Positions 50,209-58,781 of a stretch of DNA of 64,000 bases are shown here, piece by piece. A model generated the notes under the pieces. The model searched no databases, had not been told where the DNA came from, and worked only from the letters and a program-made list of their open reading frames with translations. The position numbers were made by a program, and so were the translations under genes. Source of the stretch: an uncultured Oscillospiraceae bacterium. GTDB lineage: Bacteria > Bacillota > Clostridia > Oscillospirales > Acutalibacteraceae. Numbering within the stretch: position 1 is the stretch's first letter; every line of letters begins with the position of its first letter. Where the stretch lies: contig UQAZ01000008.1 of assembly GCA_900539165.1 (NCBI GenBank), positions 35,521-99,520 of the forward strand, read 5' to 3'.

Positions 50209-51993
50209 ATGTTATATCCAAAAATCGGTATCAGACCTGTCATTGACGGCAGATGGGGCGGCGTTCGTGAAAGCCTCGAAGAGCAGACAATGAATATGGC
50301 TAAGGCTGCTAAGGCTCTTATTGAAAGCACCCTTAGATACCCTGACTCAACACCTGTTCAATGCGTTATCAGCGATACCACAATCGGCGGCGGTGCAGAG
50401 GCAGCAAGATGCGCAGAGCAATTTTCTAAGGAAAATGTTGTAGCAACTCTTTCCGTAACTCCTTGCTGGTGCTACGGAAGCGAAACCTTTGATATGGAGC
50501 CGTCAACCATCAAGGCTGTTTGGGGCTTCAACGGCACAGAGAGACCCGGTGCTGTTTACCTTGCGGCTGTAATGGCTGCTTATGCACAAAAGGGTATGCC
50601 TGCATTTTCAATTTACGGCCACGATGTAAAGGATATGGACGACAAGGAAATTCCTGAGGATGTTGCAGAAAAGATTTTACGCTTTGCAAAGTGTGCAGTA
50701 TCTGTGGGCTGGATGAAGAACAAGGCTTATGTAAACCTCGGCGGAATCGCTATGGGTATCGCAGGAAGCTACTGCAACGCAGATATGTTCCAAAACTATT
50801 TCGGTATCCGTGCAGAATGGGTTGATATGACAGAAATTCTCCGCCGTATCAAACTTGAAATCTTCGACCCTGAAGAGTACGACAGAGCAATCAAATGGGT
50901 TAAGGAAAACTGCCCAGAGGGCTTTGACTGTAACGCAGGCAAGGACTTCCCCGAAATCATCAAAAAGTCAAAGGTTGTTGACGCCGATAAGGATTGGGAG
51001 TTCATCACAAAAATGACTATCGTATTCCGTGACATTCTTTTCGGAAACAAGAAGCTTGACGAATTAGGCTGGCACGAAGAAGCTCTCGGCAAGAACGCTA
51101 TCGCAGGAGGCTTCCAGGGACAGAGAAACTGGACAGACTGGCTTCCTAATGCTGACTTCTCAGAAGCAATTATGGCAAGCTCTTTCGACTGGAACGGTCC
51201 TAAGATGCCTACTCCGTTTGCAACAGAAAACGACACATTAAACGGTGTTGCAATGATGCTCGGTACACTCGTTTCCGACGCTGCTCCTTGCTTCCACGAT
51301 GTTCGTACATATTGGTCACCTGAGGCTTGCGAAAGAGTAACAGGCGTTAAGCCACAGGGCAAGGCTGCTAACGGCTTTATCCACCTCATCAACTCAGGTG
51401 CAACAGCACTTGACGGCTCGGCAGCAAGCAAGAACGCTGACGGCGAAGGCTGTATGAAACCATTCTGGGAAATGACAAACGAGGACATCAAAGCTTGCCT
51501 CAAGGCAACCGATTGGTGCAGAGCAAACTACGAATACTTCAGAGGCGGCGGATTCTCAAGCCACTTCCGTTGCAGTGCGGAGATGCCTGTTACAATGCTG
51601 AGAGTAAATATTGTTGACGGTATCGGTCCTGTTCTTCAGCTCGCTGAGGGTTACACAGTAGACCTTCCGGACGAAATCCACAACACAATCGACAAGCGTA
51701 CAGACAGAACATGGCCTACAACATGGTTTGTTCCTACTCTTACAGGCGAGGGCGCATTCAAGGATGTATACAGCGTTATGGCTAATTGGGGCGCTAACCA
51801 CGGCGTAACAATCTACGGTCATAAGGGTGCAGAGCTTATCACTCTTGCTTCTATGCTTCGTATTCCTGTAAATATGCACAATGTACCAAGCGACAGAGTA
51901 TTCCGTCCACACGCTTGGGCAGCATTCGGTACAGAGGATGCACAATCGGCAGATTATCGTGCTTGTGCAACCTATGGCCCACTCTATAAGTAA
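50209..51993 (+). CDS. fucI: L-fucose isomerase
   Basis: Isomerises L-fucose to L-fuculose with a Mn2+ site. 594 residues starting YPKIGIRPVIDGRWGGVRES, with VISDTTIGGGAEAARCAE, TPCWCYGSETFDM, the GTERPGAVYLAA block and the C-terminal RIPVNMHNVPSDRVFRPHAW. ATG at 50209 follows AAGGAGG; the frame extends to 50182 inside the kinase gene. Last gene of the operon before a bidirectional terminator. No lactaldehyde reductase gene is near. Confidence 0.96.
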   Translation: MLYPKIGIRPVIDGRWGGVRESLEEQTMNMAKAAKALIESTLRYPDSTPVQCVISDTTIGGGAEAARCAEQFSKENVVATLSVTPCWCYGSETFDMEPSTIKAVWGFNGTERPGAVYLAAVMAAYAQKGMPAFSIYGHDVKDMDDKEIPEDVAEKILRFAKCAVSVGWMKNKAYVNLGGIAMGIAGSYCNADMFQNYFGIRAEWVDMTEILRRIKLEIFDPEEYDRAIKWVKENCPEGFDCNAGKDFPEIIKKSKVVDADKDWEFITKMTIVFRDILFGNKKLDELGWHEEALGKNAIAGGFQGQRNWTDWLPNADFSEAIMASSFDWNGPKMPTPFATENDTLNGVAMMLGTLVSDAAPCFHDVRTYWSPEACERVTGVKPQGKAANGFIHLINSGATALDGSAASKNADGEGCMKPFWEMTNEDIKACLKATDWCRANYEYFRGGGFSSHFRCSAEMPVTMLRVNIVDGIGPVLQLAEGYTVDLPDEIHNTIDKRTDRTWPTTWFVPTLTGEGAFKDVYSVMANWGANHGVTIYGHKGAELITLASMLRIPVNMHNVPSDRVFRPHAWAAFGTEDAQSADYRACATYGPLYK

Positions 51994-52032
51994 TATAACC
52001 TTATAAGCCTGTAAAACCGAATAACATAATAA

Positions 52033-52062
52033 AATCCCGATTGGCATAATGCCAATCGGGAT
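52033..52062. terminator. Bidirectional terminator between fucI and cstA
   Basis: AATCCCGATTGGCAT and ATGCCAATCGGGATT are near-perfect complements with a very short loop; T-rich sequence follows on both strands. Confidence 0.85.
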
Positions 52063-52085
52063 TACTTTTATATTCAAATTATCAG

Positions 52086-53804
52086 TTATTTTGCTGTTTG
52101 AGCAACAGAAGTTTTTTCTTCTGTTTCGCTGCCTCTTTTACTTTTTACGTAGCTCTTAGCCGAATTAACTGCAATAGTCAAGCCGAGGGCGATAAGAAGA
52201 ACCGCAACAACAAGTTGAAGTACGGAACCGAAAATATCGGTACCTGCCGAGATAGCCTTTACAAGTGCGATTACACGCTGAACGAGAGCAGTAAAGGTTA
52301 CGCAAAGCATAATAATCATCGGAGGGAAGAGCATCTTGTTGCTTCTGCCCGTTACTTTAAGGAATACGCAAAGCGTGATAAGTACAAGCGCACTGAGCAA
52401 CTGATTAGCCGAACCGAAGAGTGGCCATACTTTCTGATAACCGATTTTTGTCAAAACATAACCGCAAGCCAATGTGATAATTGTTGCGAAATACGGATTG
52501 CAGACAATCTTTCTCCAAAGCTTTGCATTCTTCATATCGTCAACGCTGAAGATTTCCTGGAACGACATCTTACCGATACGGGCAACGGCGTCAAGGGTTG
52601 TAAGTGCAAGAGCCGAAACACACATTGTCATAAATACGGTAGCGACCGAAACAGGCATACCCATCTTTTCAAAGAAGCCTGCAACGCCACGGCTGAAAAT
52701 CTGGAACGGTGTACCCTCTGCCGGAGTACCGTCCTTTGCTGCGGCGGCACCTGCTACGCAAAGAGCAAGAACTGCCAAAACGCTCTCAAGAATCATTGCG
52801 CCGTAGCCGACCTTGAGCATATCTTTTTCGTTTTCAATCGTCTTTGACGAAGTACCGGAAGACACCAAGGAATGAAAGCCCGATACAGCACCGCACGCAA
52901 CGGTTACGAAAAGAATCGGGAACATTGTTCCGAGTTGCTCATTCTTAAAACCTGTAAATACAGGGAGGTTCATAGTCGGGTGACCGATGATAAGACCCAC
53001 AGCCGCACCCAAAATCATACATACAAACATAATGGTTGTCATATAATCACGAGGCTGTTTCATAAGCCAAATAGGCATAATAGCCGCAACAAAAATGTAA
53101 GCGAATACCACATAACTCCAGCCGTCCTTGCCGAGAGTGATGGGGCATTTAATACCGATTGCAAAAGAAGCGACGATAAAGACAATACCGATTAAAAACT
53201 CTTTGAAACCGGAGAAGTTAAACTTCTTTTGGATAAGGCCGAAGATAACGGCAAAGACCATAAACATAATCGATACCATACCTGCCGAACCGTTTGCTGC
53301 CGCATTTGCGCTGAGTGCGCCCGTTTTCGCATCAAAAGCGTTGAATGTACCCGATACCATATCTGCAAATACTGCAATGATGAGCAGTGAAAACAACCAG
53401 CAGAAAATGGTAAACAGCTTTCTGCCGAGTTTACCGATATACTTTTCTATAAGCATACCCATCGACTTGCCCTGGTTTTTAACCGAAGCGTAAAGTGCGC
53501 CGAAATCGGTTACCGCACCGAAGAAAACGCCGCCGATTAATATCCAAAGCAAAACGGGAAGCCAGCCGAAAACAGCTGCCTGAATTGCACCGGTTACAGG
53601 GCCTGCACCTGCGATAGACGAAAACTGATGAGAAAATACCGTCCAGCCGTTCGTCGGAACATAATCCTTGCCGTCATTAATCTCTACTGCCGGTGTTTTT
53701 GCTTTAGGGTCAATGCCCCATTTTTTTGCAATATGACGACCGTAAAAAACATAGCCGGCACCAAGTACGACAATTGCAATTAAAACAATTACCAATGTAC
53801 TCAT
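52086..53804 (-). CDS. cstA: CstA-family transporter (carbon starvation protein)
   Basis: 572 residues with about 16 membrane helices. Hallmarks GYVFYGRHIAKKWGIDPKAKTPA, HQFSSIAGAGPVTGAIQAA and GFHSLVSSGTSSKTI identify CstA, a carrier for peptides or pyruvate that is induced in carbon limitation. ATG at 53804 is chosen because GAGGAGA lies 9-10 nt upstream; the ATG at 53822 is itself part of that site. It is preceded by a long structured leader with a T-box-like element and a terminator hairpin, suggesting control by amino-acid supply. Confidence 0.92.
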   Translation of the reverse strand: MSTLVIVLIAIVVLGAGYVFYGRHIAKKWGIDPKAKTPAVEINDGKDYVPTNGWTVFSHQFSSIAGAGPVTGAIQAAVFGWLPVLLWILIGGVFFGAVTDFGALYASVKNQGKSMGMLIEKYIGKLGRKLFTIFCWLFSLLIIAVFADMVSGTFNAFDAKTGALSANAAANGSAGMVSIMFMVFAVIFGLIQKKFNFSGFKEFLIGIVFIVASFAIGIKCPITLGKDGWSYVVFAYIFVAAIMPIWLMKQPRDYMTTIMFVCMILGAAVGLIIGHPTMNLPVFTGFKNEQLGTMFPILFVTVACGAVSGFHSLVSSGTSSKTIENEKDMLKVGYGAMILESVLAVLALCVAGAAAAKDGTPAEGTPFQIFSRGVAGFFEKMGMPVSVATVFMTMCVSALALTTLDAVARIGKMSFQEIFSVDDMKNAKLWRKIVCNPYFATIITLACGYVLTKIGYQKVWPLFGSANQLLSALVLITLCVFLKVTGRSNKMLFPPMIIMLCVTFTALVQRVIALVKAISAGTDIFGSVLQLVVAVLLIALGLTIAVNSAKSYVKSKRGSETEEKTSVAQTAK

Positions 53805-53843
53805 AATAATCAATCTCCTCATTTAATTATTTGCCAAACAGTC

Positions 53844-53902
53844 AAAAAACAAAAGTCTCCGCCTCCTGAAAAGTCTGAAAGACCTTTCGCAAAGGCGAAG
53901 AC
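53844..53902 (-). terminator. Conditional-type terminator hairpin in the cstA leader
   Basis: Minus-strand GTCTTCGCCT pairs with AGGCGGAGAC around an internal hairpin and is followed by TTTTGTTTTTT. It lies between a T-box-like sequence and cstA, as the terminator of a T-box switch would. Confidence 0.75.
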
Positions 53903-54120
53903 ATAATCATAAAAAATATGAATAACGCTCCGTGTTACCACTTTGCTTGCCGACAAAAGCCGACCGCTCAACCGCAATCTGTCAAATGCGTCTCATATAA
54001 CGGTGAGTCCCGTTTTCGACTACTCGTATCCTTTCACCGAAAATGCTTGCAGGTGAGGGCTTTATGTTCCTTGCTGCCGCCTCGCACAACCGACGGCTTT
54101 CTGTAAACGGTGATGCATAA
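53903..54120 (-). ncRNA. T-box-like structured leader of cstA
   Basis: Read on the minus strand, GTGGTAACACGGAGC (53941-53927) matches the T-box sequence that pairs with an uncharged tRNA end, and GGATACGAGTAGTC contains an AGTA element as in stem I. CACCG (54112-54108), CGGTGA (54039-54034) and TCACCG (54006-54001) can pair in mutually exclusive ways. The distance from AGTA to the T-box, about 85 nt, is shorter than in canonical leaders, and the specifier codon could not be found, so the class is uncertain. No gene is present in the 53805-54288 gap. Confidence 0.5.
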
Positions 54121-54288
54121 AATCATATCCTGTTCATTGCATTTTGACTGTTAAGTTTATAGTTTCATATTATTCCCCTTTGTACGATTTGTCAAATATT
54201 TTTTGAAATTTTGTACAAAGTGCCAAATTAAAACATTTTTTCACCCGACGATTTATACTGTTTTTAACCACTTTACAAAAAACAGAGG

Positions 54289-57200
54289 CTAAACCCTCGT
54301 TGCATTAACGACATTAACCTGATTTGAATACACGGTCTTGACTGCTCCTTTTGAGTCCTTATAGGTGATATATCCCCTGACAGCCCAATTTTCATTTGAG
54401 TTAAATTTAGGAACATTCAGTATATAGTAATCGTAAATCTCTGATGTAGAAAACGCACTCGCTTTCATCTTATTATTCAGCCTTAAATCAAACCCCGACG
54501 GAATGAACTCTGCCGAATGATAAAGCGCAAAGCCGATTGCCTCGACCGTAATTTCTTCACGCTTTGAAACAGTCATAATAAACGAGCCCACATTATTATT
54601 TTTATCATAATCATAATAAAGCTCAAGAGCCGCATCCGCACCGTTCAGTTTAGGAGACAATGGGATAAGTTTATTATCATTATCGTAAATGGGAGCAATC
54701 GTTACATTCTCGCCGCTTCTGAGTTTTGTCATAACCCCGACAGAATCATAATTCCACCTGCCGTTTGAATATCCGTAGCGGTATGGCACATCGGGCGCAA
54801 GTGCACCTATATCCGAAATATCCGACCACGCCGAAGCCGACATAGTGTTCTTCTGCCACACTGAGCCTGCGTGATTTGTAAATGTCAGCGTTGCATATCC
54901 CGCCTTGGTAAATACAGCTTTTAGGTCGATATTTGACGAGGCAATAAAAGAATAAACCAGGTCGCTCGACAGGTAGCGAGAACTGTTATTGTCATACCAA
55001 CCGACAAAACCGCAGTCGTCTCCTGTGTCTGCCGATACCGTAACCTTATCTCCGTAAAGCACCGTAAAATCGCCCTTACTCATCGAAACGGAATTTACAT
55101 TTGCCGTGACTGTTCCGTTATCTGCCGAAACCCTTGCAAAAAAATATGCTTTAAGTGCAGACACCGCTTCCAATATTTCGGCAGTGGCTTTATCTATTTC
55201 CGATTGAGACGAGCCCTCGGCGAAAGTTCCGTCATATTTATCACAAAGGGCCTGAAGAACGCCAAGAGTTTCTTTGCTGTAATCCTCCGTTAAATGTTGC
55301 TTTGCAACAGAAACAGCCGAATCAAACGCCGCCGTATCGACAGGAGTTTGAGTCATATTAATCACTTTTTTCTTTACAAACAATGCTGAACCGTTTGAGC
55401 CGTTTCGTGAATAGCCTGCGTAAATCATACCGTTTGACTGAGCAAGGCTGACGCTGTCTGCATACACATCAACATTTTCACCCTCCTGCGTAAGTTGACC
55501 GTTTTCGTATAAATAAATTGCGGTTTTTGAGGGAGTTTGAACGGCGGTATGAAGATAGCATTTTCCGTTTACATCGGACAAACCGACATCAAAAGCAGAA
55601 TTCGTATCAACACTTATGTCACTCCATGAAGTACCGTCATATTCGGCAATCCTCGTATCGCTCGGGCTGTAAGCAAGATAGAGTTTAGAGCCGATAGTTT
55701 TCAAATCATAATATCCGCTGCCCGAAGCAACAGAATTAATTTGCTCGAATGTACCGTCTTTGTATTTGCCTACAACTATTTTATTGGAATTATTCTTGTA
55801 AGAAACTATTATTTCACCGTTAAAGCCCGTAACTTTAGGTCGCATTGCATTGCCGGAAATATTAACCTTCTCAAACGATACATTTTCTTCGCTTATTTTT
55901 CCCAGCATAAGCGGGTATGACCGCCATGTACCTGCTCCGGTGTATGCGGCATAAACCCCGCCGTTTGCCGTACCGAGCGTTAAGCCGTAATTCATTATGC
56001 CCGAAATACTCTTAATAAGCGTCCACGAAGTATCGCTCTTTGTATCGAATTTATAAAACTTAACGCAGTCCGCATTATTTTCATAAGCAAAGAATGCGAG
56101 ATAAAGCACTCCGTCTTTTTCGGCAGAGCAAATATTCGTAGCATACATAGCGTCAATCGACGGCGCAAAGTTGCTCCACGCACCATTGTCGTATTTTTTT
56201 GAATGAATTTTATTATTCTCAAAAGACATTGTATAAACGCCGTTTGAACTTGACTGCACATTTATATATTTTCCGTAAGTCGAAGTCTCATTACCGAAAC
56301 CCGTATCCTCCCACAGGTCAAAATCCTCTTTTTGCGGAACGGTTACATCAAGGGTTGCCTGCTTCCCGTCGGAAGATAACTTTACATTTTCTATCACGAT
56401 GCCCGAATTACTTCCGTTATCGAAAGTCAGCGCACCGTCGGCGAGCGTTTTTGACATATCGCCGGTGCCTATGCTGTCCCTTTTTCCGTCATAGGAATTA
56501 TACGGAAGATATGCGTTATAGATCGAAGTGGTTTCATATTTGCTGTATCCCGGCTGATTTTCCTGCGGTCTAAAGAGATAAATGCCGTTTTCCGTACCGA
56601 GATTCGACAATCCCTCAACGCTCAAATTAACCCTGTAAACGATAACACCCGAGCCGCCTATCGAATAATCGAGCGAATCCTCGTCGCCTGCAACATATCT
56701 GTTCGGTCTTTCTCTGTACTCAACCACAAACAGCTCTCTGTCGTTGAACGGCGACTTGATGGCATATGCTTGATTTCCGTTTGCATTTGACTGTGTATCC
56801 AGAGTCAGTGTGGTGCTCTCGGTAATCTCGTCTATATCGAGCCAATGAGTAAAATACATTCTCTCATATGCAAGCGGATACTGCGGATATTGGGACGGAC
56901 CGCCCATAATCGACCACACATAAACGGGATACTGCGAGGTTGTGTTTTTATAGAGATCGGCATAGCCGAGAGTATGCAAAAACTCGTGTGCGACAAGTCC
57001 CGTCTTTTCGTTCAAAAGGCGGTATGTGCCGAACATATTATATGTACCTATCTTTTTATTATTGATTTCGGAACTGCCTGTATAATCGCCCTTGTGAGGC
57101 ACCAAAGTTGTACCCGAGACAGCCTCATTCGTCTTATTCATAACGATAAGCATAACATTATCGACATAGCCGTCGCCGTCTTTGTCAACAATCTTGTCTG

Positions 57201-57606
57201 CTATCGACGGCATATTTGATACGAGAGCGTCAATCACGCTTACATCATAATTCAGCACATTGGCGTCATCCTCCGACACGCCCACATTAACGGGAACAAT
57301 ATTGCCGTCGCTGTACTGCGGAAAAATATTTTCTATTTCCAACTTGCCGTATGAAATGCTCTTAATGTAATTCTTAAACGAACGGCCGTTTGAGCCGTCA
57401 ATAATTTTCATTATAGACGCAAGATTGGTTTTATAATACTCGTTCGCCTCATCTGCGGTATAATTGTTAAAATATCCAAAGAGTACAATATTCGATTCCT
57501 TTTTATTTTCCGAATCGGACGCTTTTGCAAATACACTAAGCGGAAAACAGGTGAACATAAGAACAACGCAAAGTACAACCGCCGCAATTTTCTTTATCAA
57601 TTTCAT
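54289..57606 (-). CDS. Secreted M6-family metalloprotease (immune inhibitor A-like)
   Basis: 1105 residues. Signal peptide (1-27, ending SVFAKA), M6 peptidase domain (about 40-300) with HEFLHTLGYADLY at about residue 206 (HExxH zinc site), followed by beta-rich repeats (about 430-745), a FIVAR-like helical segment (about 755-820), an InlB-type beta region with DDCGFVGWYDN (about 825-900) and a C-terminal beta domain. No LPxTG anchor. It may degrade host or dietary proteins; its promoter overlaps a palindrome. M6 peptidases include InhA of Bacillus, but this one lacks obvious PPC domains. Confidence 0.87.
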   Translation of the reverse strand: MKLIKKIAAVVLCVVLMFTCFPLSVFAKASDSENKKESNIVLFGYFNNYTADEANEYYKTNLASIMKIIDGSNGRSFKNYIKSISYGKLEIENIFPQYSDGNIVPVNVGVSEDDANVLNYDVSVIDALVSNMPSIADKIVDKDGDGYVDNVMLIVMNKTNEAVSGTTLVPHKGDYTGSSEINNKKIGTYNMFGTYRLLNEKTGLVAHEFLHTLGYADLYKNTTSQYPVYVWSIMGGPSQYPQYPLAYERMYFTHWLDIDEITESTTLTLDTQSNANGNQAYAIKSPFNDRELFVVEYRERPNRYVAGDEDSLDYSIGGSGVIVYRVNLSVEGLSNLGTENGIYLFRPQENQPGYSKYETTSIYNAYLPYNSYDGKRDSIGTGDMSKTLADGALTFDNGSNSGIVIENVKLSSDGKQATLDVTVPQKEDFDLWEDTGFGNETSTYGKYINVQSSSNGVYTMSFENNKIHSKKYDNGAWSNFAPSIDAMYATNICSAEKDGVLYLAFFAYENNADCVKFYKFDTKSDTSWTLIKSISGIMNYGLTLGTANGGVYAAYTGAGTWRSYPLMLGKISEENVSFEKVNISGNAMRPKVTGFNGEIIVSYKNNSNKIVVGKYKDGTFEQINSVASGSGYYDLKTIGSKLYLAYSPSDTRIAEYDGTSWSDISVDTNSAFDVGLSDVNGKCYLHTAVQTPSKTAIYLYENGQLTQEGENVDVYADSVSLAQSNGMIYAGYSRNGSNGSALFVKKKVINMTQTPVDTAAFDSAVSVAKQHLTEDYSKETLGVLQALCDKYDGTFAEGSSQSEIDKATAEILEAVSALKAYFFARVSADNGTVTANVNSVSMSKGDFTVLYGDKVTVSADTGDDCGFVGWYDNNSSRYLSSDLVYSFIASSNIDLKAVFTKAGYATLTFTNHAGSVWQKNTMSASAWSDISDIGALAPDVPYRYGYSNGRWNYDSVGVMTKLRSGENVTIAPIYDNDNKLIPLSPKLNGADAALELYYDYDKNNNVGSFIMTVSKREEITVEAIGFALYHSAEFIPSGFDLRLNNKMKASAFSTSEIYDYYILNVPKFNSNENWAVRGYITYKDSKGAVKTVYSNQVNVVNATRV

Positions 57607-57635
57607 AGGTTTTCCCCCTCTTATTTACTAAATTA

Positions 57636-57664
57636 ATTATACATAAAATAAAGACTGCTGACAA
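57636..57664 (-). promoter_or_regulatory. Promoter of the M6 protease gene
   Basis: Minus-strand TTGTCA, 17-bp spacer, perfect TATAAT, 30 nt before the start. Its -35 lies in the arm of a nested palindrome. Confidence 0.72.
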
Positions 57665-57735
57665 GAGGTGGACACACTGCATAAAGAATGAATGCCTCAA
57701 AATGCAGAAAAGTCCAAAGTCTTATCGGCAGTCTT
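57651..57735. repeat. 85-bp nested palindromic element
   Basis: Outer arms 57651-57666 and 57720-57735 (16 bp, two non-Watson-Crick pairs), middle arms GGAC/GTCC and inner arms CTGCAT/ATGCAG fold into one long hairpin. It lies between the MraY-like and the M6 genes and can serve as terminator of the former or operator of the latter. Confidence 0.7.
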
Positions 57736-57752
57736 GACAATTATTATATTGA

Positions 57753-58727
57753 TTATCTGCAAATGATGAACACAAGCGAGGAAATCACAAGTTGGGTTAT
57801 CGAAAATCTTACAACCACCTGGGTGTCAGACCAACCGTGATTTTTTCTCATTTCGTCGTGAATAGGTGTGCGGACATTTTTAAGCACGGAAATCTTGAAA
57901 AATCTTTTAAGAAAGATTTTAATAAGACCTGCCACACCGTCAACAAGAAGCACCGCCGACAAAAGCAGATAGCTAAACGGATGTCCTGATTTAAGCACCA
58001 TAATAACTATAAGTATGCCGAGCGCTCTTGAGCCTGCATCGCCCATAAGCTGTGAGCTTGGACTTGTGTTAAAGCACAGATAAGCAAGCAAAACGCCCAC
58101 CATTATATAACTGTAAGTTAAATAATCCTCGCCGATTATGTTGCCAAACACAGCAGTTGTGCTGAGCAATGTAATAATGCAAAGGGTTGCGCATAAGCCG
58201 TCAACGCCGTCCGAGCAGTTTGTAACATTAATTCCGAGCCAAAGCAAAACGGTTGAACAAACAGCAAACAGAACAGGCGGAATGTATAATGCCGTACCGA
58301 AAATGACAATATCTGTCGAATTGTTGTATACAAACACAACCGAAATAAGCGCGCAAACGATTAAATCTATCAAGCCCTTTTTATAATCCGACCACGGCTT
58401 GTCCGACGCATCGTCCAAATAACCGCTTAGCATCTCCGCAAAAATCAAAACATCATACAAAATCAGCTCGCTTGAAAGGGGCATAAACAGTACCGAGCAA
58501 AGCACAAACACGCTTACCATAACTATTCCGACGCCGCGGATTTTGCCTTTGGATTTTTCACCGTTGATTGCATAAGCTCTGCCCTTGTCCTTTGGCAAAA
58601 ACGAAAGCTTTGCATTTAGCAATATAAAGCAAAGTGCAAATGCAAAAATCAAGCCGACAGCAGATATTGCCGACAGGAGAGTGTATCTCTCACTCGTCAT
58701 AAATCTGTCCAATAGATAATAAAACAT
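57753..58727 (-). CDS. MraY-like phospho-sugar transferase (glycosyltransferase family 4)
   Basis: 324 residues, about ten membrane helices. Motifs of the polyprenyl-phosphate transferase superfamily are present: SGYLDDASDK (DD), NVTNCSDGVDGL, SSQLMGDAGSRALG and TPIHDEMRKNHGWSDTQVVVRF. The MraY HHH region is HDE here, and the N-terminal nucleotide-binding loop is unusual (GKIRGVGIVMV). It may be a divergent MraY (lipid I synthesis) or a WecA/TagO-type initiator for surface glycans. It lies 54 nt behind GH20, outside any mur cluster. Confidence 0.8.
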   Translation of the reverse strand: MFYYLLDRFMTSERYTLLSAISAVGLIFAFALCFILLNAKLSFLPKDKGRAYAINGEKSKGKIRGVGIVMVSVFVLCSVLFMPLSSELILYDVLIFAEMLSGYLDDASDKPWSDYKKGLIDLIVCALISVVFVYNNSTDIVIFGTALYIPPVLFAVCSTVLLWLGINVTNCSDGVDGLCATLCIITLLSTTAVFGNIIGEDYLTYSYIMVGVLLAYLCFNTSPSSQLMGDAGSRALGILIVIMVLKSGHPFSYLLLSAVLLVDGVAGLIKIFLKRFFKISVLKNVRTPIHDEMRKNHGWSDTQVVVRFSITQLVISSLVFIICR

Positions 58728-58781
58728 TTTAATTCTCCAATCCTTATTTCATCCCATATAAATGCAGTCAAACGCAAGGGG

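Noticed and set aside
53903..54288. Small coding gene on the plus strand in the cstA leader
   Set aside because: The short plus-strand frame at 53918-54106 lies over the structured leader, has no ribosome-binding site and no recognisable domain.
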